A stretch of 64,000 nucleotides of DNA from Opitutia bacterium (lineage in GTDB: Bacteria > Verrucomicrobiota > Verrucomicrobiae > Opitutales > Opitutaceae). The notes under the pieces were generated by a model that worked only from the letters and a program-made list of their open reading frames with translations, had not been told where the DNA came from and made no database searches. Below, piece after piece: positions 7,923-17,299 of the stretch (the stretch's first letter is position 1; every line of letters begins with the position of its first letter). The position numbers were made by a program, and so were the translations under genes. The stretch spans positions 1 through 64,000 of the forward strand of contig CANEVO010000001.1 of NCBI GenBank assembly GCA_947442255.1, in the 5' to 3' direction.

Positions 7923-9692
7923 GTGCCAACCGAAATTTCGTCAGTCCACAACGGTAACGGCATGCTGCCGGAGTTGCTGAGCCGCATGATTGCGGCGCGC
8001 CAGCTGACCGCGACCGATGCCCGCTCCTATTTTGCGCAAAACTCCGGTCCCGAACCATTGACCGAGGAAGGCGTGCTGCGCTGGGTCGCGCACGAGTACG
8101 GCGTGGGCTTTGCGGCGCTCGACGAACTCGAGCCCGACAAACAGGTGCTCTCGCTTTTCCCTGCGCGCCTGCTGTTGCGCGACGAATTACTCCCGCTGCG
8201 CCGCGTCGATCAGGAGATCGAAATCGCGACCAGCCGGCTTTTTGCCACCCAGGGCCTCGATGGCTTGAAGGCGCTAACGGGTCTGCGGCTGCGCCCCGTG
8301 CTCGCGACGGGCGAGGCGATCAGCCGGGAGATGAAGAAGCGTCTGGGTGTCGGCGCGGACACGATCGATACGCTCGATGACGAGGCGGGGTTGCAAGTCG
8401 TCGATGAGAACGGCAGCTCCGACAACAACCTCGACGAGGCGGCCGAGGACGCGTCGATCATCCGTTTCGTCAACCAGGTGTTGAAGGATGCGATCGAGCT
8501 CCGCGCCTCGGACGTCCATCTTGAGCCGTTCGAGGACGAGTTGCGCATCCGCTACCGCATCGACGGCGTGTTGCAGGAAGTGCCGGTGCCGGCGCAGATC
8601 AAACGCTTCCAGCCGGCCATCGTGGCGCGGGTGAAGATTCTCAGTCATCTCAACATCGCCGAAAAGCGCCTGCCGCAGGACGGCCGCATCAAGGTCCGTA
8701 TCGAGGACGCCGAGATCGACATCCGCGTCTCGATCATCCCGATGCTGCACGGCGAGGCCGTGGTCATGCGTTTGCTGCGGCAAAATTCCAAACTGCGGGG
8801 CGCGCGCGATCTCGGGATGAACGAGCGCGAACTCTCCTGCCTCGAGCGCGTGCTCGAATTGCCGCACGGCATCGTGCTCGTCACGGGTCCGACCGGATCG
8901 GGTAAAACGTCCACGCTCTACACGGCTCTCAACGAGATCAACGATGCGGAGCGCAAGATCATCACCATCGAGGATCCCGTCGAATATCAGCTCAAGGGCG
9001 TGAACCAGATCCAGGTCTCGGAAAAATCCGGCCTCACGTTCGCGCGCGGACTGCGCTCGATCCTGCGCCATGACCCGGATGTCGTGCTGATCGGTGAAAT
9101 CCGCGACCAAGAAACCGCGCAGATCGCCGTGCAGGCGTCGCTCACGGGCCACCTGGTGTTTTCCACGTTGCACACCAACGACGCGGCCGGCGCGCTCACC
9201 CGCCTCGTCGACATGGGCGTAGAGCCTTACCTCGTCGCGTCGTCGCTCGAGGCGGTGCTGGCGCAACGGCTCGTGCGCCTGCTCTGCCCGCATTGCAAAC
9301 AGGTCGACACGACGCCGGAGGCGCGCGACTACAAGCTGAAGATCGGAATCAAGCCCGACGTGAAAGTTTACCGTGCGGTCGGCTGTCGCGAATGCCGCCA
9401 GACCGGTTATCATGGTCGCCGCGCCATTTTCGAGTGGATGGATTCTAGCAGCGAAATCCGCTCGCTCATCCTGAAAAACAGCTCGTCCGACGCGATTCGG
9501 GAATCGGCGCGCCGGGCCGGCATGAAGACGCTGGCCGAGGACGGCCGCCGGCTGGTCGAGCAGGGGATCACCACCATCGAGGAAGTGCTGAGCGTCACGA
9601 CGGTGCACGAGATGGAGTCGACGGACGCCCAGCCGAACCATGCGCCGGCGGCAAACGGGGCGGAATCCATCCTGCCGCGTTCGTTGATCTGA
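7923..9692 (+). CDS. gspE: Type II secretion ATPase GspE
   Basis: A 589-residue cytoplasmic ATPase that powers pseudopilus assembly in type II secretion. The N-terminal domain (about 1-140) is of the GspE/PilB type. The core has 'RASDVHLEPFE' (about 192-202), Walker A 'GPTGSGKT' (about 322-329), the Asp box, Walker B 'DPDVVLIGEIRD' and the His box 'GHLVFSTLHTNDA'. A C-terminal zinc motif has two CxxC pairs ('CPHC' and 'CREC'), as in GspE proper. The start is GTG at 7923; an ATG at 7962 is possible. It is the first of the core apparatus genes, with gspF 13 bp downstream. Confidence 0.95.
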   Translation: MPTEISSVHNGNGMLPELLSRMIAARQLTATDARSYFAQNSGPEPLTEEGVLRWVAHEYGVGFAALDELEPDKQVLSLFPARLLLRDELLPLRRVDQEIEIATSRLFATQGLDGLKALTGLRLRPVLATGEAISREMKKRLGVGADTIDTLDDEAGLQVVDENGSSDNNLDEAAEDASIIRFVNQVLKDAIELRASDVHLEPFEDELRIRYRIDGVLQEVPVPAQIKRFQPAIVARVKILSHLNIAEKRLPQDGRIKVRIEDAEIDIRVSIIPMLHGEAVVMRLLRQNSKLRGARDLGMNERELSCLERVLELPHGIVLVTGPTGSGKTSTLYTALNEINDAERKIITIEDPVEYQLKGVNQIQVSEKSGLTFARGLRSILRHDPDVVLIGEIRDQETAQIAVQASLTGHLVFSTLHTNDAAGALTRLVDMGVEPYLVASSLEAVLAQRLVRLLCPHCKQVDTTPEARDYKLKIGIKPDVKVYRAVGCRECRQTGYHGRRAIFEWMDSSSEIRSLILKNSSSDAIRESARRAGMKTLAEDGRRLVEQGITTIEEVLSVTTVHEMESTDAQPNHAPAANGAESILPRSLI

Positions 9693-9705
9693 GCCACCCG
9701 CCACG

Positions 9706-10989
9706 ATGCCGCAATTTGCCTACAAGGCCCTGCAACCCGACGGCCTGCTCACCGAGGGATTCCTTGAGGCGAGTAACCGCCAGGAAGCCATGCGTCAGGT
9801 CGAGGGGCGCGGGTTGAAACCGATCAAGCTCGCCGAGTCCGCCACCGGGCCGAAAAAAGCGCCGGCCGCGCGTGCGGCGGACCGGAACGGCGGCGATGCG
9901 GAATCGCCGGCGGCCACCGGCGGACCGGCGTTGTCCTTTGGCGGCAAGGGCAAAATTACGCCGCGCATGCTGGAGAATTTCACGCGGCTCCTGTCGAGCC
10001 TGCTGGCGGCGGGGGTGCCCTTCAGCCGGGCGCTCGTGATCCTCCACCGAGAGGCGGCCGAGCCGGTGGCGAAGGCGAAGTGGAAGAAAATTCACGACCT
10101 CGTGATCGACGGCATGTCGCTCTCCAAGGCGATGGAGCGTTCCCCGGAGACCTTCCCGCGCGTTTACGTGGCGATGGTGGAGGCGGGCGAGGCCGGTGGT
10201 TTCCTTGATCTGGTGCTCGCGCAGATCGCGGATTTCCAGGCGCGCGAAAAAGAGCTTAAGTCGAAGGTGACGACGGCGCTGATGTACCCGATCATCCTGC
10301 TGGTCCTCGCGCTCGGCGTGCTGATCTTTCTGCTGGTTTTTTTCATCCCGCGCTTCCAACTCGTCTTTCAGGGCTTCAATGCGGAGTTGCCGGTGATCAC
10401 GCAGATCATCGTCAAGACCAGCGAGATCGTGCGCAGCTATGGGTTGTTCCTCGGCGCGGGCGCGGTGGTGGGATTCCTGTCGGTGCGCACCTGGCTGAAT
10501 TCGCCGAAAGGCCGGCGGGCTTGGGAGGGGATACTTTTGAAACTGCCGCTGGTGGGCCCACTGGTGGCGCAGTTCGCGATGGCCCGCTTCTGCCGCATGC
10601 TGGGCACGCTGTTGCAGGCCGGCGTGCCCTTGATCAACGCGCTCAATGTCGCGCGGCGGTCCATCGGCAACCAGGTGCTGATCGATGCGGTGTCGGAGTC
10701 GATCGACCGGGTCAAGGAGGGCAAGCCCCTCGGCAAAAGTCTCGCGCAAAACCGCGCGCTGTTCCCCGGCGCGATCGTCGAGATGATCTCGGTGGCGGAG
10801 GAGAGTGGCAAACTCGACGGCGAGTTGCTGCGCATCGCGACCGTCACCGAGGGCGACCTCGACCGTCAGCTCAAGTCGGTCGTCGCGCTTGCCGAGCCGG
10901 TGATGCTCTTCGTCATCGCCGCTTTCATCGGCACGATCTTTATCGGCATGGTCATTCCGATTTTCTCCCTGCAAGACCACATCAAGTGA
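9706..10989 (+). CDS. gspF: Type II secretion inner-membrane platform protein GspF
   Basis: A 427-residue polytopic protein forming the platform between GspE and the pseudopilus. It starts with the family signature 'FAYKALQPDG', then an Ala/Pro-rich linker (about 45-75) and two homologous T2SF domains. Domain one has 'LLSSLLAAGVPFSRAL' and domain two has 'MLGTLLQAGVPLINAL'. Each is followed by 'MVEAGEAGG' or 'VAEESGKLD'. Three membrane segments are visible (about 188-212, 245-265 and 395-420). It ends 16 bp before gspG. Confidence 0.95.
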   Translation: MPQFAYKALQPDGLLTEGFLEASNRQEAMRQVEGRGLKPIKLAESATGPKKAPAARAADRNGGDAESPAATGGPALSFGGKGKITPRMLENFTRLLSSLLAAGVPFSRALVILHREAAEPVAKAKWKKIHDLVIDGMSLSKAMERSPETFPRVYVAMVEAGEAGGFLDLVLAQIADFQAREKELKSKVTTALMYPIILLVLALGVLIFLLVFFIPRFQLVFQGFNAELPVITQIIVKTSEIVRSYGLFLGAGAVVGFLSVRTWLNSPKGRRAWEGILLKLPLVGPLVAQFAMARFCRMLGTLLQAGVPLINALNVARRSIGNQVLIDAVSESIDRVKEGKPLGKSLAQNRALFPGAIVEMISVAEESGKLDGELLRIATVTEGDLDRQLKSVVALAEPVMLFVIAAFIGTIFIGMVIPIFSLQDHIK

Positions 10990-11005
10990 CGTTGCCCTTT
11001 TCTCT

Positions 11006-11488
11006 ATGATCCTGAAAAATTCGAAAACACATCCGCGTTGGGCGGTTCGCTGCGGCCGTGCCCGCCGTCGCCTTGGAGAAGGCGGGTTTACCCTCGTCGA
11101 ACTGCTGTTGGTGCTCGTGATCCTGGGCATTCTCGCCGCCCTGGTGCTTCCGAAGTTCACCGGCCGCACCGAGCAGGCCCGCGTCACGGCGGCCATCACG
11201 CAGATCTCGACCTTCGGTACGGCGCTCGATGCGTTCGAAGTCGATACCGGCAGCTACCCGCGTGGTCAGGACGGCCTGCAGCAGTTGTTGGTGATGCCGG
11301 CCGATGTCACGGGCTGGCGCGGACCTTATCTAAAGAGCGATATCCCGCTGGATCCGTGGGGTCATCCTTACGTTTACGAATATCCCGGCCGGATGAACGC
11401 CAACGGCTACGACATCGTTTCGATGGGACCCGACGGCCAGCCCGGCACGGCCGACGACGTGGTCAATGCGAGCATCTCGGCAAAGTAG
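11006..11488 (+). CDS. gspG: Major pseudopilin GspG
   Basis: A 160-residue major pseudopilin. A 27-residue basic leader precedes the prepilin peptidase site 'GEGG|FTLVELLLVLVILG', with Glu at +5. The globular domain has the usual end region: 'DPWGHPYVYEYPG' followed by the acidic 'GPDGQPGTADDVVN' calcium-binding-type loop. It would be cleaved and methylated by a GspO/PilD peptidase, which is not in this window. Its 3' end overlaps the next start by 23 bp. Confidence 0.95.
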   Translation: MILKNSKTHPRWAVRCGRARRRLGEGGFTLVELLLVLVILGILAALVLPKFTGRTEQARVTAAITQISTFGTALDAFEVDTGSYPRGQDGLQQLLVMPADVTGWRGPYLKSDIPLDPWGHPYVYEYPGRMNANGYDIVSMGPDGQPGTADDVVNASISAK

Positions 11489-12089
11489 TTTTTCGCTGCG
11501 CGCCGCGAGCTGCCTCCGCCGTCGCGCCGATGGCGCCGGAGGAGGCGTGCGCCGTCTTCCGGGCATGGGTGCGTTCACATTAATCGAACTGATCTTCGTG
11601 CTCGCGCTGCTGGCCATCTGCGCCGTGTTCGTGACGGCGAACATGGGGTCTTTTTTTCGCGGCCGTTCGCTCAACCTCGAGGCGCGCCGGATGCTTTCGC
11701 TCACCCACTATGCGCAAACCCGCGCGGTTTCCGAGGGCGTCCCCGTCCTTCTTTGGGTCAATCCGTCGGATTCGACTTACGGGCTCACGGCGCAATTCAC
11801 CGTTGACGGCCTCGACGGCGATACCCGAGCCGTGCGATACACGACCGAGTCCGGCCTCGCGTTGGAAGTTCCGCAGGGTGCGGTCGCAACCGTTTCCGAG
11901 CAGGATGACGAGAAGCTCGGACTGGCCAGCGAAGGGCTGGCGTTCATCCGCTTTACCCCGGACGGCTTCTTCGACGATTCGAGCGTCAGGAAGATCATCA
12001 TTCACCAGGGCACGGAAGCGGGCCTGGAACTGGTCCCGAACGCGAACCGCCTAGCCTACGAGATTCGCCCCGCCTCCCATGTCGACTGA
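11466..12089 (+). CDS. gspH: Minor pseudopilin, GspH-like
   Basis: A pseudopilin of up to 207 residues with the N-terminal helix 'MGAFTLIELIFVLALLAIC'. The residue before the cleavage point is Ala rather than the usual Gly, which prepilin peptidases may tolerate. The C-terminal part matches GspH/FimT globular domains ('RRMLSLTHYAQTRAVSEGVPV'). The start is uncertain: the ATG at 11466 gives a 35-residue leader, while ATG 11565 would give a very short one. It overlaps gspG by 23 bp and gspI by 11 bp. Confidence 0.85.
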   Translation: MRASRQSSFSLRAASCLRRRADGAGGGVRRLPGMGAFTLIELIFVLALLAICAVFVTANMGSFFRGRSLNLEARRMLSLTHYAQTRAVSEGVPVLLWVNPSDSTYGLTAQFTVDGLDGDTRAVRYTTESGLALEVPQGAVATVSEQDDEKLGLASEGLAFIRFTPDGFFDDSSVRKIIIHQGTEAGLELVPNANRLAYEIRPASHVD

Positions 12090-12513
12090 CCTCCGGTGCC
12101 CCACGCGCACCCGCGGTTTCACTCTGGCCGAAGTGCTGGCGGCGTTGCTGTTGCTGGCCGTCCTGATTCCGGTCACGATGGAGGCCGTGAGCGTGGCCAG
12201 CCGGGCAGGCTCGCTGGGGCAGCGCAAGGCTGCGGCCATGCGCATCGCCGAACGTGTACTCGATGAACAAATCGTGAGCGGCTTGCTGGGCACCACCGCC
12301 ACGCCCTACGGCACCATTGTCGAGGGCGACAACGCCTATCCCTGGACCATCAAGTTGGATCCGTGGACGGATGATCCCGCAACCGGTATGAATGTCGTGA
12401 CGGTGCGGGTGGAGTTCGACGTGCAGGGCCGCACCTTCGATGTGGCCGCCAGCACATTGTACGATCCCGCGGCAGCCACGCCGCCGTCCGCAACGACCGG
12501 CACGACACCGTGA
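12079..12513 (+). CDS. gspI: Minor pseudopilin GspI
   Basis: A 144-residue minor pseudopilin. A short leader ends 'TRG|FTLAEVLAALLLLAVLIP', with the conserved Glu at +5. The size, position and 'QRKAAAMRIAERVLDEQ' segment after the helix fit GspI, which nucleates the pseudopilus tip with GspJ and GspK. Its stop overlaps the next start by 4 bp. Confidence 0.88.
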   Translation: MSTDLRCPTRTRGFTLAEVLAALLLLAVLIPVTMEAVSVASRAGSLGQRKAAAMRIAERVLDEQIVSGLLGTTATPYGTIVEGDNAYPWTIKLDPWTDDPATGMNVVTVRVEFDVQGRTFDVAASTLYDPAAATPPSATTGTTP

Positions 12514-13271
12514 AACCCTGCGCTCTCCATCCTCGCCGGGCTGGTTTCCCCGGACGTGCCCGCGGGCCCCGGGCCGGCTTTACGCTGCTTGAACTACTCC
12601 TCGCGACCGCGATCGGCGCGATCGTACTACTCGTGATCAACGCAACTTTTTTTGGAGCGCTGCGCCTGCACAACGCCACCCACGAAAAGATCGACGACGA
12701 CCTCGTTGTGCAACGGACCCTCGGCATTGTGCGCCGGGACCTGGCCGGGATCATGATCCCGGCCAATCCGCAGGCGACGACCAACACGTTTGCCGGCCAG
12801 CTCGTGAGCGACAGCCTCACGACCAACGATCTGGACGGAACCAGCGAACGGATCACGCCCGACCTCTACACCAGTTCCGGCCGGATCGACGGTTGGACTT
12901 CCTATGGCGAGGTGCAGATGGTCTCCTATTATTTGTCGCCGGCGGTGGACGGCGCGCCGACGAAAAATCTTGTGCGGGTGCTCACGCGCAACCTGCTCCC
13001 CGTGACCGAAGGAACGACCGAGGATCAGACGTTACTGACGGGAGTCACCGCCGCCGCGATTTCCTACTTCGATGGCCAGAACTGGGTCGACACCTGGGAC
13101 ACGACAACCTCGAGCAGCCTCCCGGCCGCGATCAAATTCAGCTTGGCGCTGGCGCCGCGCCAGCCGGCCATGACTCGCTCCGATCCGGCTCCGATCGAGC
13201 TAATCGTGCCGGTGATGGTCAAGACCGTCGCCACGGCGCAGCAGACGACGACTGCCGTCGCAGCCCAATGA
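12510..13271 (+). CDS. gspJ: Minor pseudopilin GspJ
   Basis: A 253-residue minor pseudopilin. The leader ends 'RAG|FTLLELLLATAIGAIVLL'. The large globular domain contains 'RTLGIVRRDLAGIM', 'SYYLSPAVDG' and 'VRVLTRNLLP', as in GspJ. It starts at a GTG that overlaps the gspI stop. It ends with an ATGA overlap with gspK, which implies translational coupling. Confidence 0.88.
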   Translation: MKPCALHPRRAGFPGRARGPRAGFTLLELLLATAIGAIVLLVINATFFGALRLHNATHEKIDDDLVVQRTLGIVRRDLAGIMIPANPQATTNTFAGQLVSDSLTTNDLDGTSERITPDLYTSSGRIDGWTSYGEVQMVSYYLSPAVDGAPTKNLVRVLTRNLLPVTEGTTEDQTLLTGVTAAAISYFDGQNWVDTWDTTTSSSLPAAIKFSLALAPRQPAMTRSDPAPIELIVPVMVKTVATAQQTTTAVAAQ

Positions 13272-14716
13272 GGAAGCCCCTTCCCGTTGCCTCCGGTTTC
13301 TCCGTCGCACGCCGAACGCGCGGCGCGTTCGAGCGGGGTGGCGGCCGGCCTTCGTCGCGAGGCTCGGTGTTGATTATTGTCATGTGGACCTGCCTTGGGC
13401 TGGTCGCGCTTGCGCTCTATTTTGCGAATTCGATGAGCGCCGAGCTGCGCGCGGCCGAGAATCGCGTCGCCGAGGCTTCGGCCCGCCAGGCGATCGCAGG
13501 CGGCACGCGTTACGCCGCCTATGTGCTCGCCAAGTATGCGGTGGGCGGGGTGGTGCCGGACATGGAGGACTACCGGTCCGAGGCGGTGGCGGTGGGCGAG
13601 GGCGCGAGATTCTGGTTCATCGGCCGCAACTGCGATGAGCTGCCGCAACGGGAGCTCAACCAACCTTACTTTGCCCTGGTCGACGAGGCATCGAAGCTGA
13701 ATCTCAACACCGTTACTTCCACGATCCTCCAGGCGCTGCCGCTGCCCAGTCTGACGCCTGAATTCGCCGATGCGATCGTGGCGTGGCGCAGCGCCACGAG
13801 CCAGAATGCGGCCGTCGCCGATAGCTATTACTCGCAACTCACGCCCCCGCGGCACAACAAAGGCGCAAGCTATGAAACGGTCGACGAACTGCGCCTCATC
13901 AATGGCGCGATGCTCGACGTGATCCTCGGGGAAGACATCAACCGCAACGGCGCGCTCGAGCTCAACGAGGACGACGGTGAAATCTCCGCACCCCGCGACG
14001 ACCAGAACGGCCGGCTCCTCGCCGGCCTTCTCGAACACGTCACCGTTTATAGCAGCGAACCGGCGACCTCTGCGGCCGGCTCCCGGCGCATCAATGTCAC
14101 GGCGCTCAACACGGCGCAGACGCGGCAGCAACTGCAGACGCGCCTCACCCAGCGGGGCATCACGGCACAGCGCGTGACACAGATCATGGGCCGCGTGCCC
14201 CTTAACCAGAATCCGATTCAAAATCAGGCCGCATTCGCGAGCGTCGCCGACTTCATGGTGACGGCGCAAATGACCGCCGATGAATTTGCGCTGGTGCACA
14301 CCGAGCTGACCGCGACGACGGCGACCAGCGGGATCGCTACGGGACTCGTCAACGTGAATACCGCCGGCGCGGCGGTGCTCGCCTGCATCCCGGGCATCGG
14401 CTCCGACAACGCCGCCACGCTGGTCGCCTACCGTTCGGCTCATCCCGAAGCCCTGACGTCGTTCGCGTGGCTGCCCCAGGTTCTGTCCCCGGCCAGTATC
14501 CGGCAGGCGGGCCGCTACATCACCGACCAGTCCTACCAATTTTCCGTCGACATCGCGGCGGTCGGTAACAACGGCCGCGGTTATTGCCGCGAGAAGGTGG
14601 TTTTCGATTTGAGCAGCGGCACGCCCCGTATCGTCTTTCGGCAGGATCTCACCCCGTTCGGCTGGGCCCTGGGGTCGACGGTGCGACGGGCTCTCTCGAA
14701 CACGAAGGATACATGA
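13268..14716 (+). CDS. gspK: Minor pseudopilin GspK
   Basis: A 482-residue pseudopilin that caps the pseudopilus tip. The leader ends 'SRG|SVLIIVMWTCLGLVALAL', the usual GspK form, which lacks the +5 Glu. The following domain has 'NSMSAELRAAENRVAEASARQA' and 'VDEASKLNLNT', the latter typical of GspK. The ATG at 13268 gives the 4-bp overlap with gspJ and the expected leader. At 482 residues it is longer than the usual 300-340. The extra sequence includes a second helix-hairpin-helix-like segment, 'LVNVNTAGAAVLACIPGI' (about 359-376). Confidence 0.88.
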   Translation: MRKPLPVASGFSVARRTRGAFERGGGRPSSRGSVLIIVMWTCLGLVALALYFANSMSAELRAAENRVAEASARQAIAGGTRYAAYVLAKYAVGGVVPDMEDYRSEAVAVGEGARFWFIGRNCDELPQRELNQPYFALVDEASKLNLNTVTSTILQALPLPSLTPEFADAIVAWRSATSQNAAVADSYYSQLTPPRHNKGASYETVDELRLINGAMLDVILGEDINRNGALELNEDDGEISAPRDDQNGRLLAGLLEHVTVYSSEPATSAAGSRRINVTALNTAQTRQQLQTRLTQRGITAQRVTQIMGRVPLNQNPIQNQAAFASVADFMVTAQMTADEFALVHTELTATTATSGIATGLVNVNTAGAAVLACIPGIGSDNAATLVAYRSAHPEALTSFAWLPQVLSPASIRQAGRYITDQSYQFSVDIAAVGNNGRGYCREKVVFDLSSGTPRIVFRQDLTPFGWALGSTVRRALSNTKDT

Positions 14717-16125
14717 GCATGAAATTGAGAACCAAGAAACGCCTGCAGTCCGTCCTCGGGCTGACCCTGACCGACGGCCAGTTGCGCGCGTTTCATGTCA
14801 CGCACAGCAAGGGCCGGATCGAAGTGGTAAAGGCGGCCAGCGCCGCCCTGACCCTCGATCTCCTGCATCCGGAGCCCGAACTCATCGGGCGCGAGATCAG
14901 GAATCACCTGGAGGCGGCGGGTATTCGCGAACGGCATTGCGTGGTGGGGCTCCCGCCGCGCTGGTTGATGAGTCAGCACACGAACGTGCCGGAGCTATCG
15001 GCGGAGGACACGGCGAGTTTCCTCCAGATCGAGGCGGAAAAGGGGTTTCCGGTTGATCCAGGCCGGTTGCAGATCGCGCGGTCGTTTCAGCGCTCCGCCG
15101 CCGGGGCGAAGTATGTGACCCAGCTCGCGGCACGAAATGAGCAGATCGACCAACTCAGTGCGGTATTGCGGGCCGCGGGTTTGAAACCGGTGAGCTATGC
15201 GGTCGGTCTCGCGGTCCTGCCGCAGGCGCAGGCGCCGGCCGGCGTGGGCCGCGTTCTGGTGGCCGTCGAACCCGCCGTCGTGACGCTGCTGGCGGCGGCG
15301 GGGGGTGGCATCGCGGCGTTCCGTACCTGCGAGGCGGGCATCGAATCCGAGGCGGGCGAGAAGCTGGTCAATGGCGCCGCGATCGCCCGCGAACTGCGCA
15401 TTACTTTCGAGCAGGTGCCGGCCGACCTTCGTGCCGAGGTGCGGGAATTGTTCCTGACGGGCGAGACCACGATGGTGCGGCAGCTCACCGAAAGCCTCGG
15501 CGACTGGGCGAGGTCCACGGGTTTGACCGTCAGCCGCGGCGACCTGCCGGAGAAAAATCTCGCGGCCGAGATGGCGGAGACGCTGGCCGCGGGCTGGCTG
15601 CAGGGCAGCGCGCCGGAGCTCGAATTCCTGCCGCCGCATCCGGGCCGGTGGGCGCTGCTCGTGGCGCGTTACAATTCAAAGCGGCTCGCCACCACGGGTT
15701 TTGCGCTGGCCGGTTTGGCGGCGCTGGCGGCCCTGGTCTTTGGCTGGCAGGAATTCCGATGCTGGTCGCTGCGCTCGGAATGGAGCGGGATGCAGGCGCA
15801 GGTGACGGCGCTCGAGGCGGTGCAGGCGCGCATCCGTGAATTTCGACCCTGGTATGACACCTCGTTCCGCAGCCTCAGTGTCCTGAAGCGGGTCACCGAA
15901 TGCTTCCCCGACAACGGGAGCGTCACGGCCAAGAGTTTCGAGGTGCGCGGCAATGGCGTTGTCAACATCAGCGGGACGGCCCGCGACAATGCCTCTTTGT
16001 TGCGCGTGCAGGACCTGCTGCGCAAGGCCAAGGAAGTCCAGGGCCTCAAGATCGAGCAGATTCGCGGCAAGACCCCGATGCAATTCACCCTGACCTTCCG
16101 TTGGACGGCGACGCCCGGCACATGA
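14713..16125 (+). CDS. GspL-type assembly protein with PilM/PilN architecture
   Basis: A 470-residue protein in the gspL position. The N-terminal 320 residues look like the actin-like PilM/GspL cytoplasmic fold ('LGLTLTDGQLRAFHV', 'VVGLPPRWLMSQH', 'FLQIEAEKGFPVD'). One membrane helix follows (about 322-345, 'TGFALAGLAALAALVF'). The C-terminal PilN-like periplasmic part (about 350-470) has 'LKRVTECFPDNGSVTAKSFEV'. It would link the GspE ATPase to the inner-membrane platform. It is coupled by ATGA overlaps to both neighbours. The ATG at 14713 was chosen for that overlap. Confidence 0.8.
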   Translation: MSMKLRTKKRLQSVLGLTLTDGQLRAFHVTHSKGRIEVVKAASAALTLDLLHPEPELIGREIRNHLEAAGIRERHCVVGLPPRWLMSQHTNVPELSAEDTASFLQIEAEKGFPVDPGRLQIARSFQRSAAGAKYVTQLAARNEQIDQLSAVLRAAGLKPVSYAVGLAVLPQAQAPAGVGRVLVAVEPAVVTLLAAAGGGIAAFRTCEAGIESEAGEKLVNGAAIARELRITFEQVPADLRAEVRELFLTGETTMVRQLTESLGDWARSTGLTVSRGDLPEKNLAAEMAETLAAGWLQGSAPELEFLPPHPGRWALLVARYNSKRLATTGFALAGLAALAALVFGWQEFRCWSLRSEWSGMQAQVTALEAVQARIREFRPWYDTSFRSLSVLKRVTECFPDNGSVTAKSFEVRGNGVVNISGTARDNASLLRVQDLLRKAKEVQGLKIEQIRGKTPMQFTLTFRWTATPGT

Positions 16126-16673
16126 AACTCAATCTTCCCGAACGACAGCGCTGGCTCATAATCGGCGCCGGCACCATGGTGGCGCTATTGATCCTCGATA
16201 GCATCCTCTTCACGCCGCTCGCGAAGCGATGGCAGGACCATTCCGCCGAGATCCTCAAATTGGGGAAGTCCGTCGGCGACGGCCGCAATCTGCTGGTCCG
16301 TGGCGCGCAGCTGGAACGCACGTGGACGGAAATGCAGGCGAACGCTCTGGCGAGGGATCCGGCGCAGGCTGAGCAGGATGTGATTGCGGCGTTCGACCAG
16401 TGGGGCCGCGCGAACAATATCGAACTCGGCTCGATCCGGCCGCAGTGGAAACGGGGCAGCACCAATCGCTATTCGCTCCTTGAATGCCGCGTCGATGCCA
16501 CGGGTTCTTTGCCCATGCTCAGCCATTTTATCTATGAACTGGAGCGTTCGCCGCTGGCCCTGCGCGTCGACTCGATCGAGATGACCGCGCGCGATCAGGG
16601 CGGGCAGAAACTCACCCTCGGCTTGATCGTCAGCGGTCTTCGCCTGACACCCTTGGAGCGCAAACAACCATGA
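16122..16673 (+). CDS. GspM/PilO-like inner-membrane protein
   Basis: A 183-residue bitopic protein. It has a short cytoplasmic start, one membrane helix (about 12-30, 'LIIGAGTMVALLILDSILF'), a coiled segment, and a small periplasmic ferredoxin-like domain. The domain ends 'MLSHFIYELERSPLALRVDSIEM', a pattern shared by GspM and PilO. Size, order and partner gene support a GspM role. It overlaps both neighbours by 4 bp. Confidence 0.75.
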   Translation: MKLNLPERQRWLIIGAGTMVALLILDSILFTPLAKRWQDHSAEILKLGKSVGDGRNLLVRGAQLERTWTEMQANALARDPAQAEQDVIAAFDQWGRANNIELGSIRPQWKRGSTNRYSLLECRVDATGSLPMLSHFIYELERSPLALRVDSIEMTARDQGGQKLTLGLIVSGLRLTPLERKQP

Positions 16674-17299
16674 ATCCGCGTTTCCCGATCCTTCTGGCGT
16701 TGGCGGTTGGCGCCGGCCTGGCGTTGGCCGCAGACCCCAAGATCGCTCCGCCCGTTGCGGTCTCGGCCAAGGCGATACCGCCGGCTGCCGCGGGGCGGAC
16801 CGCCTCGGCCGTCGCGCCCTCGGCCCGTTTCGATGCGTTTCGAATCGTGGCCGACCGCAACATTTTCAACCCGAACCGTGCGGGCCGGCGCGAGGGTGCG
16901 GACGAAACGCCCGCGCGCGTCGATACCATTTCGCTGGTGGGGACGATGGACTATGAGAAGGGTTTGCGGGCTTTTTTTGACGGCTCCGACGCTGCCTTTC
17001 GCAAGGCATTGCGCGTCGGCGAGTCCGTCGATAAATACACGGTCACGCGGATCGTTCCGACTACCGTGGAGCTCGAGCGCGAGGGGGAAGCCCTTTCGAT
17101 GCGCGTGGGGCAGCAGCTTCGCCGTTCCCCCGGCGCGGACTGGACCCTGGTGGGCGAAGACGTCGCCCGGCTCGAAGCCGAGGCCCAGGCGGCCAAGGCC
17201 GCGCGAATCGATCCCTCGGCGCCCCCGGTGATCCCGGCGAACGTCGACGCGGTTACCCGAAAATTGATGGAGCGACGCCAAAAAGAATTGAAACAATGA
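16670..17299 (+). CDS. GspC-like exported protein with homology-region-type domain
   Basis: A 209-residue protein with a signal peptide or N-terminal anchor (about 1-21) and an Ala/Pro-rich linker. A domain of about 95 residues begins 'FRIVADRNIFNPNR' and continues 'ISLVGTM' and 'RVGESVDKYTVTRI'. This is the pattern of the GspC/PilP homology region that contacts the secretin N0 domain. There is no C-terminal PDZ domain; instead a charged helix (about 165-209) closes it. Its place just before the secretin genes supports a GspC function. Confidence 0.7.
   Translation: MNPRFPILLALAVGAGLALAADPKIAPPVAVSAKAIPPAAAGRTASAVAPSARFDAFRIVADRNIFNPNRAGRREGADETPARVDTISLVGTMDYEKGLRAFFDGSDAAFRKALRVGESVDKYTVTRIVPTTVELEREGEALSMRVGQQLRRSPGADWTLVGEDVARLEAEAQAAKAARIDPSAPPVIPANVDAVTRKLMERRQKELKQ

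Noticed and set aside
13064..14539. 491-codon minus-strand open frame inside gspK
   Set aside because: Antisense shadow of pseudopilin genes whose prepilin motifs are clear; no family features.
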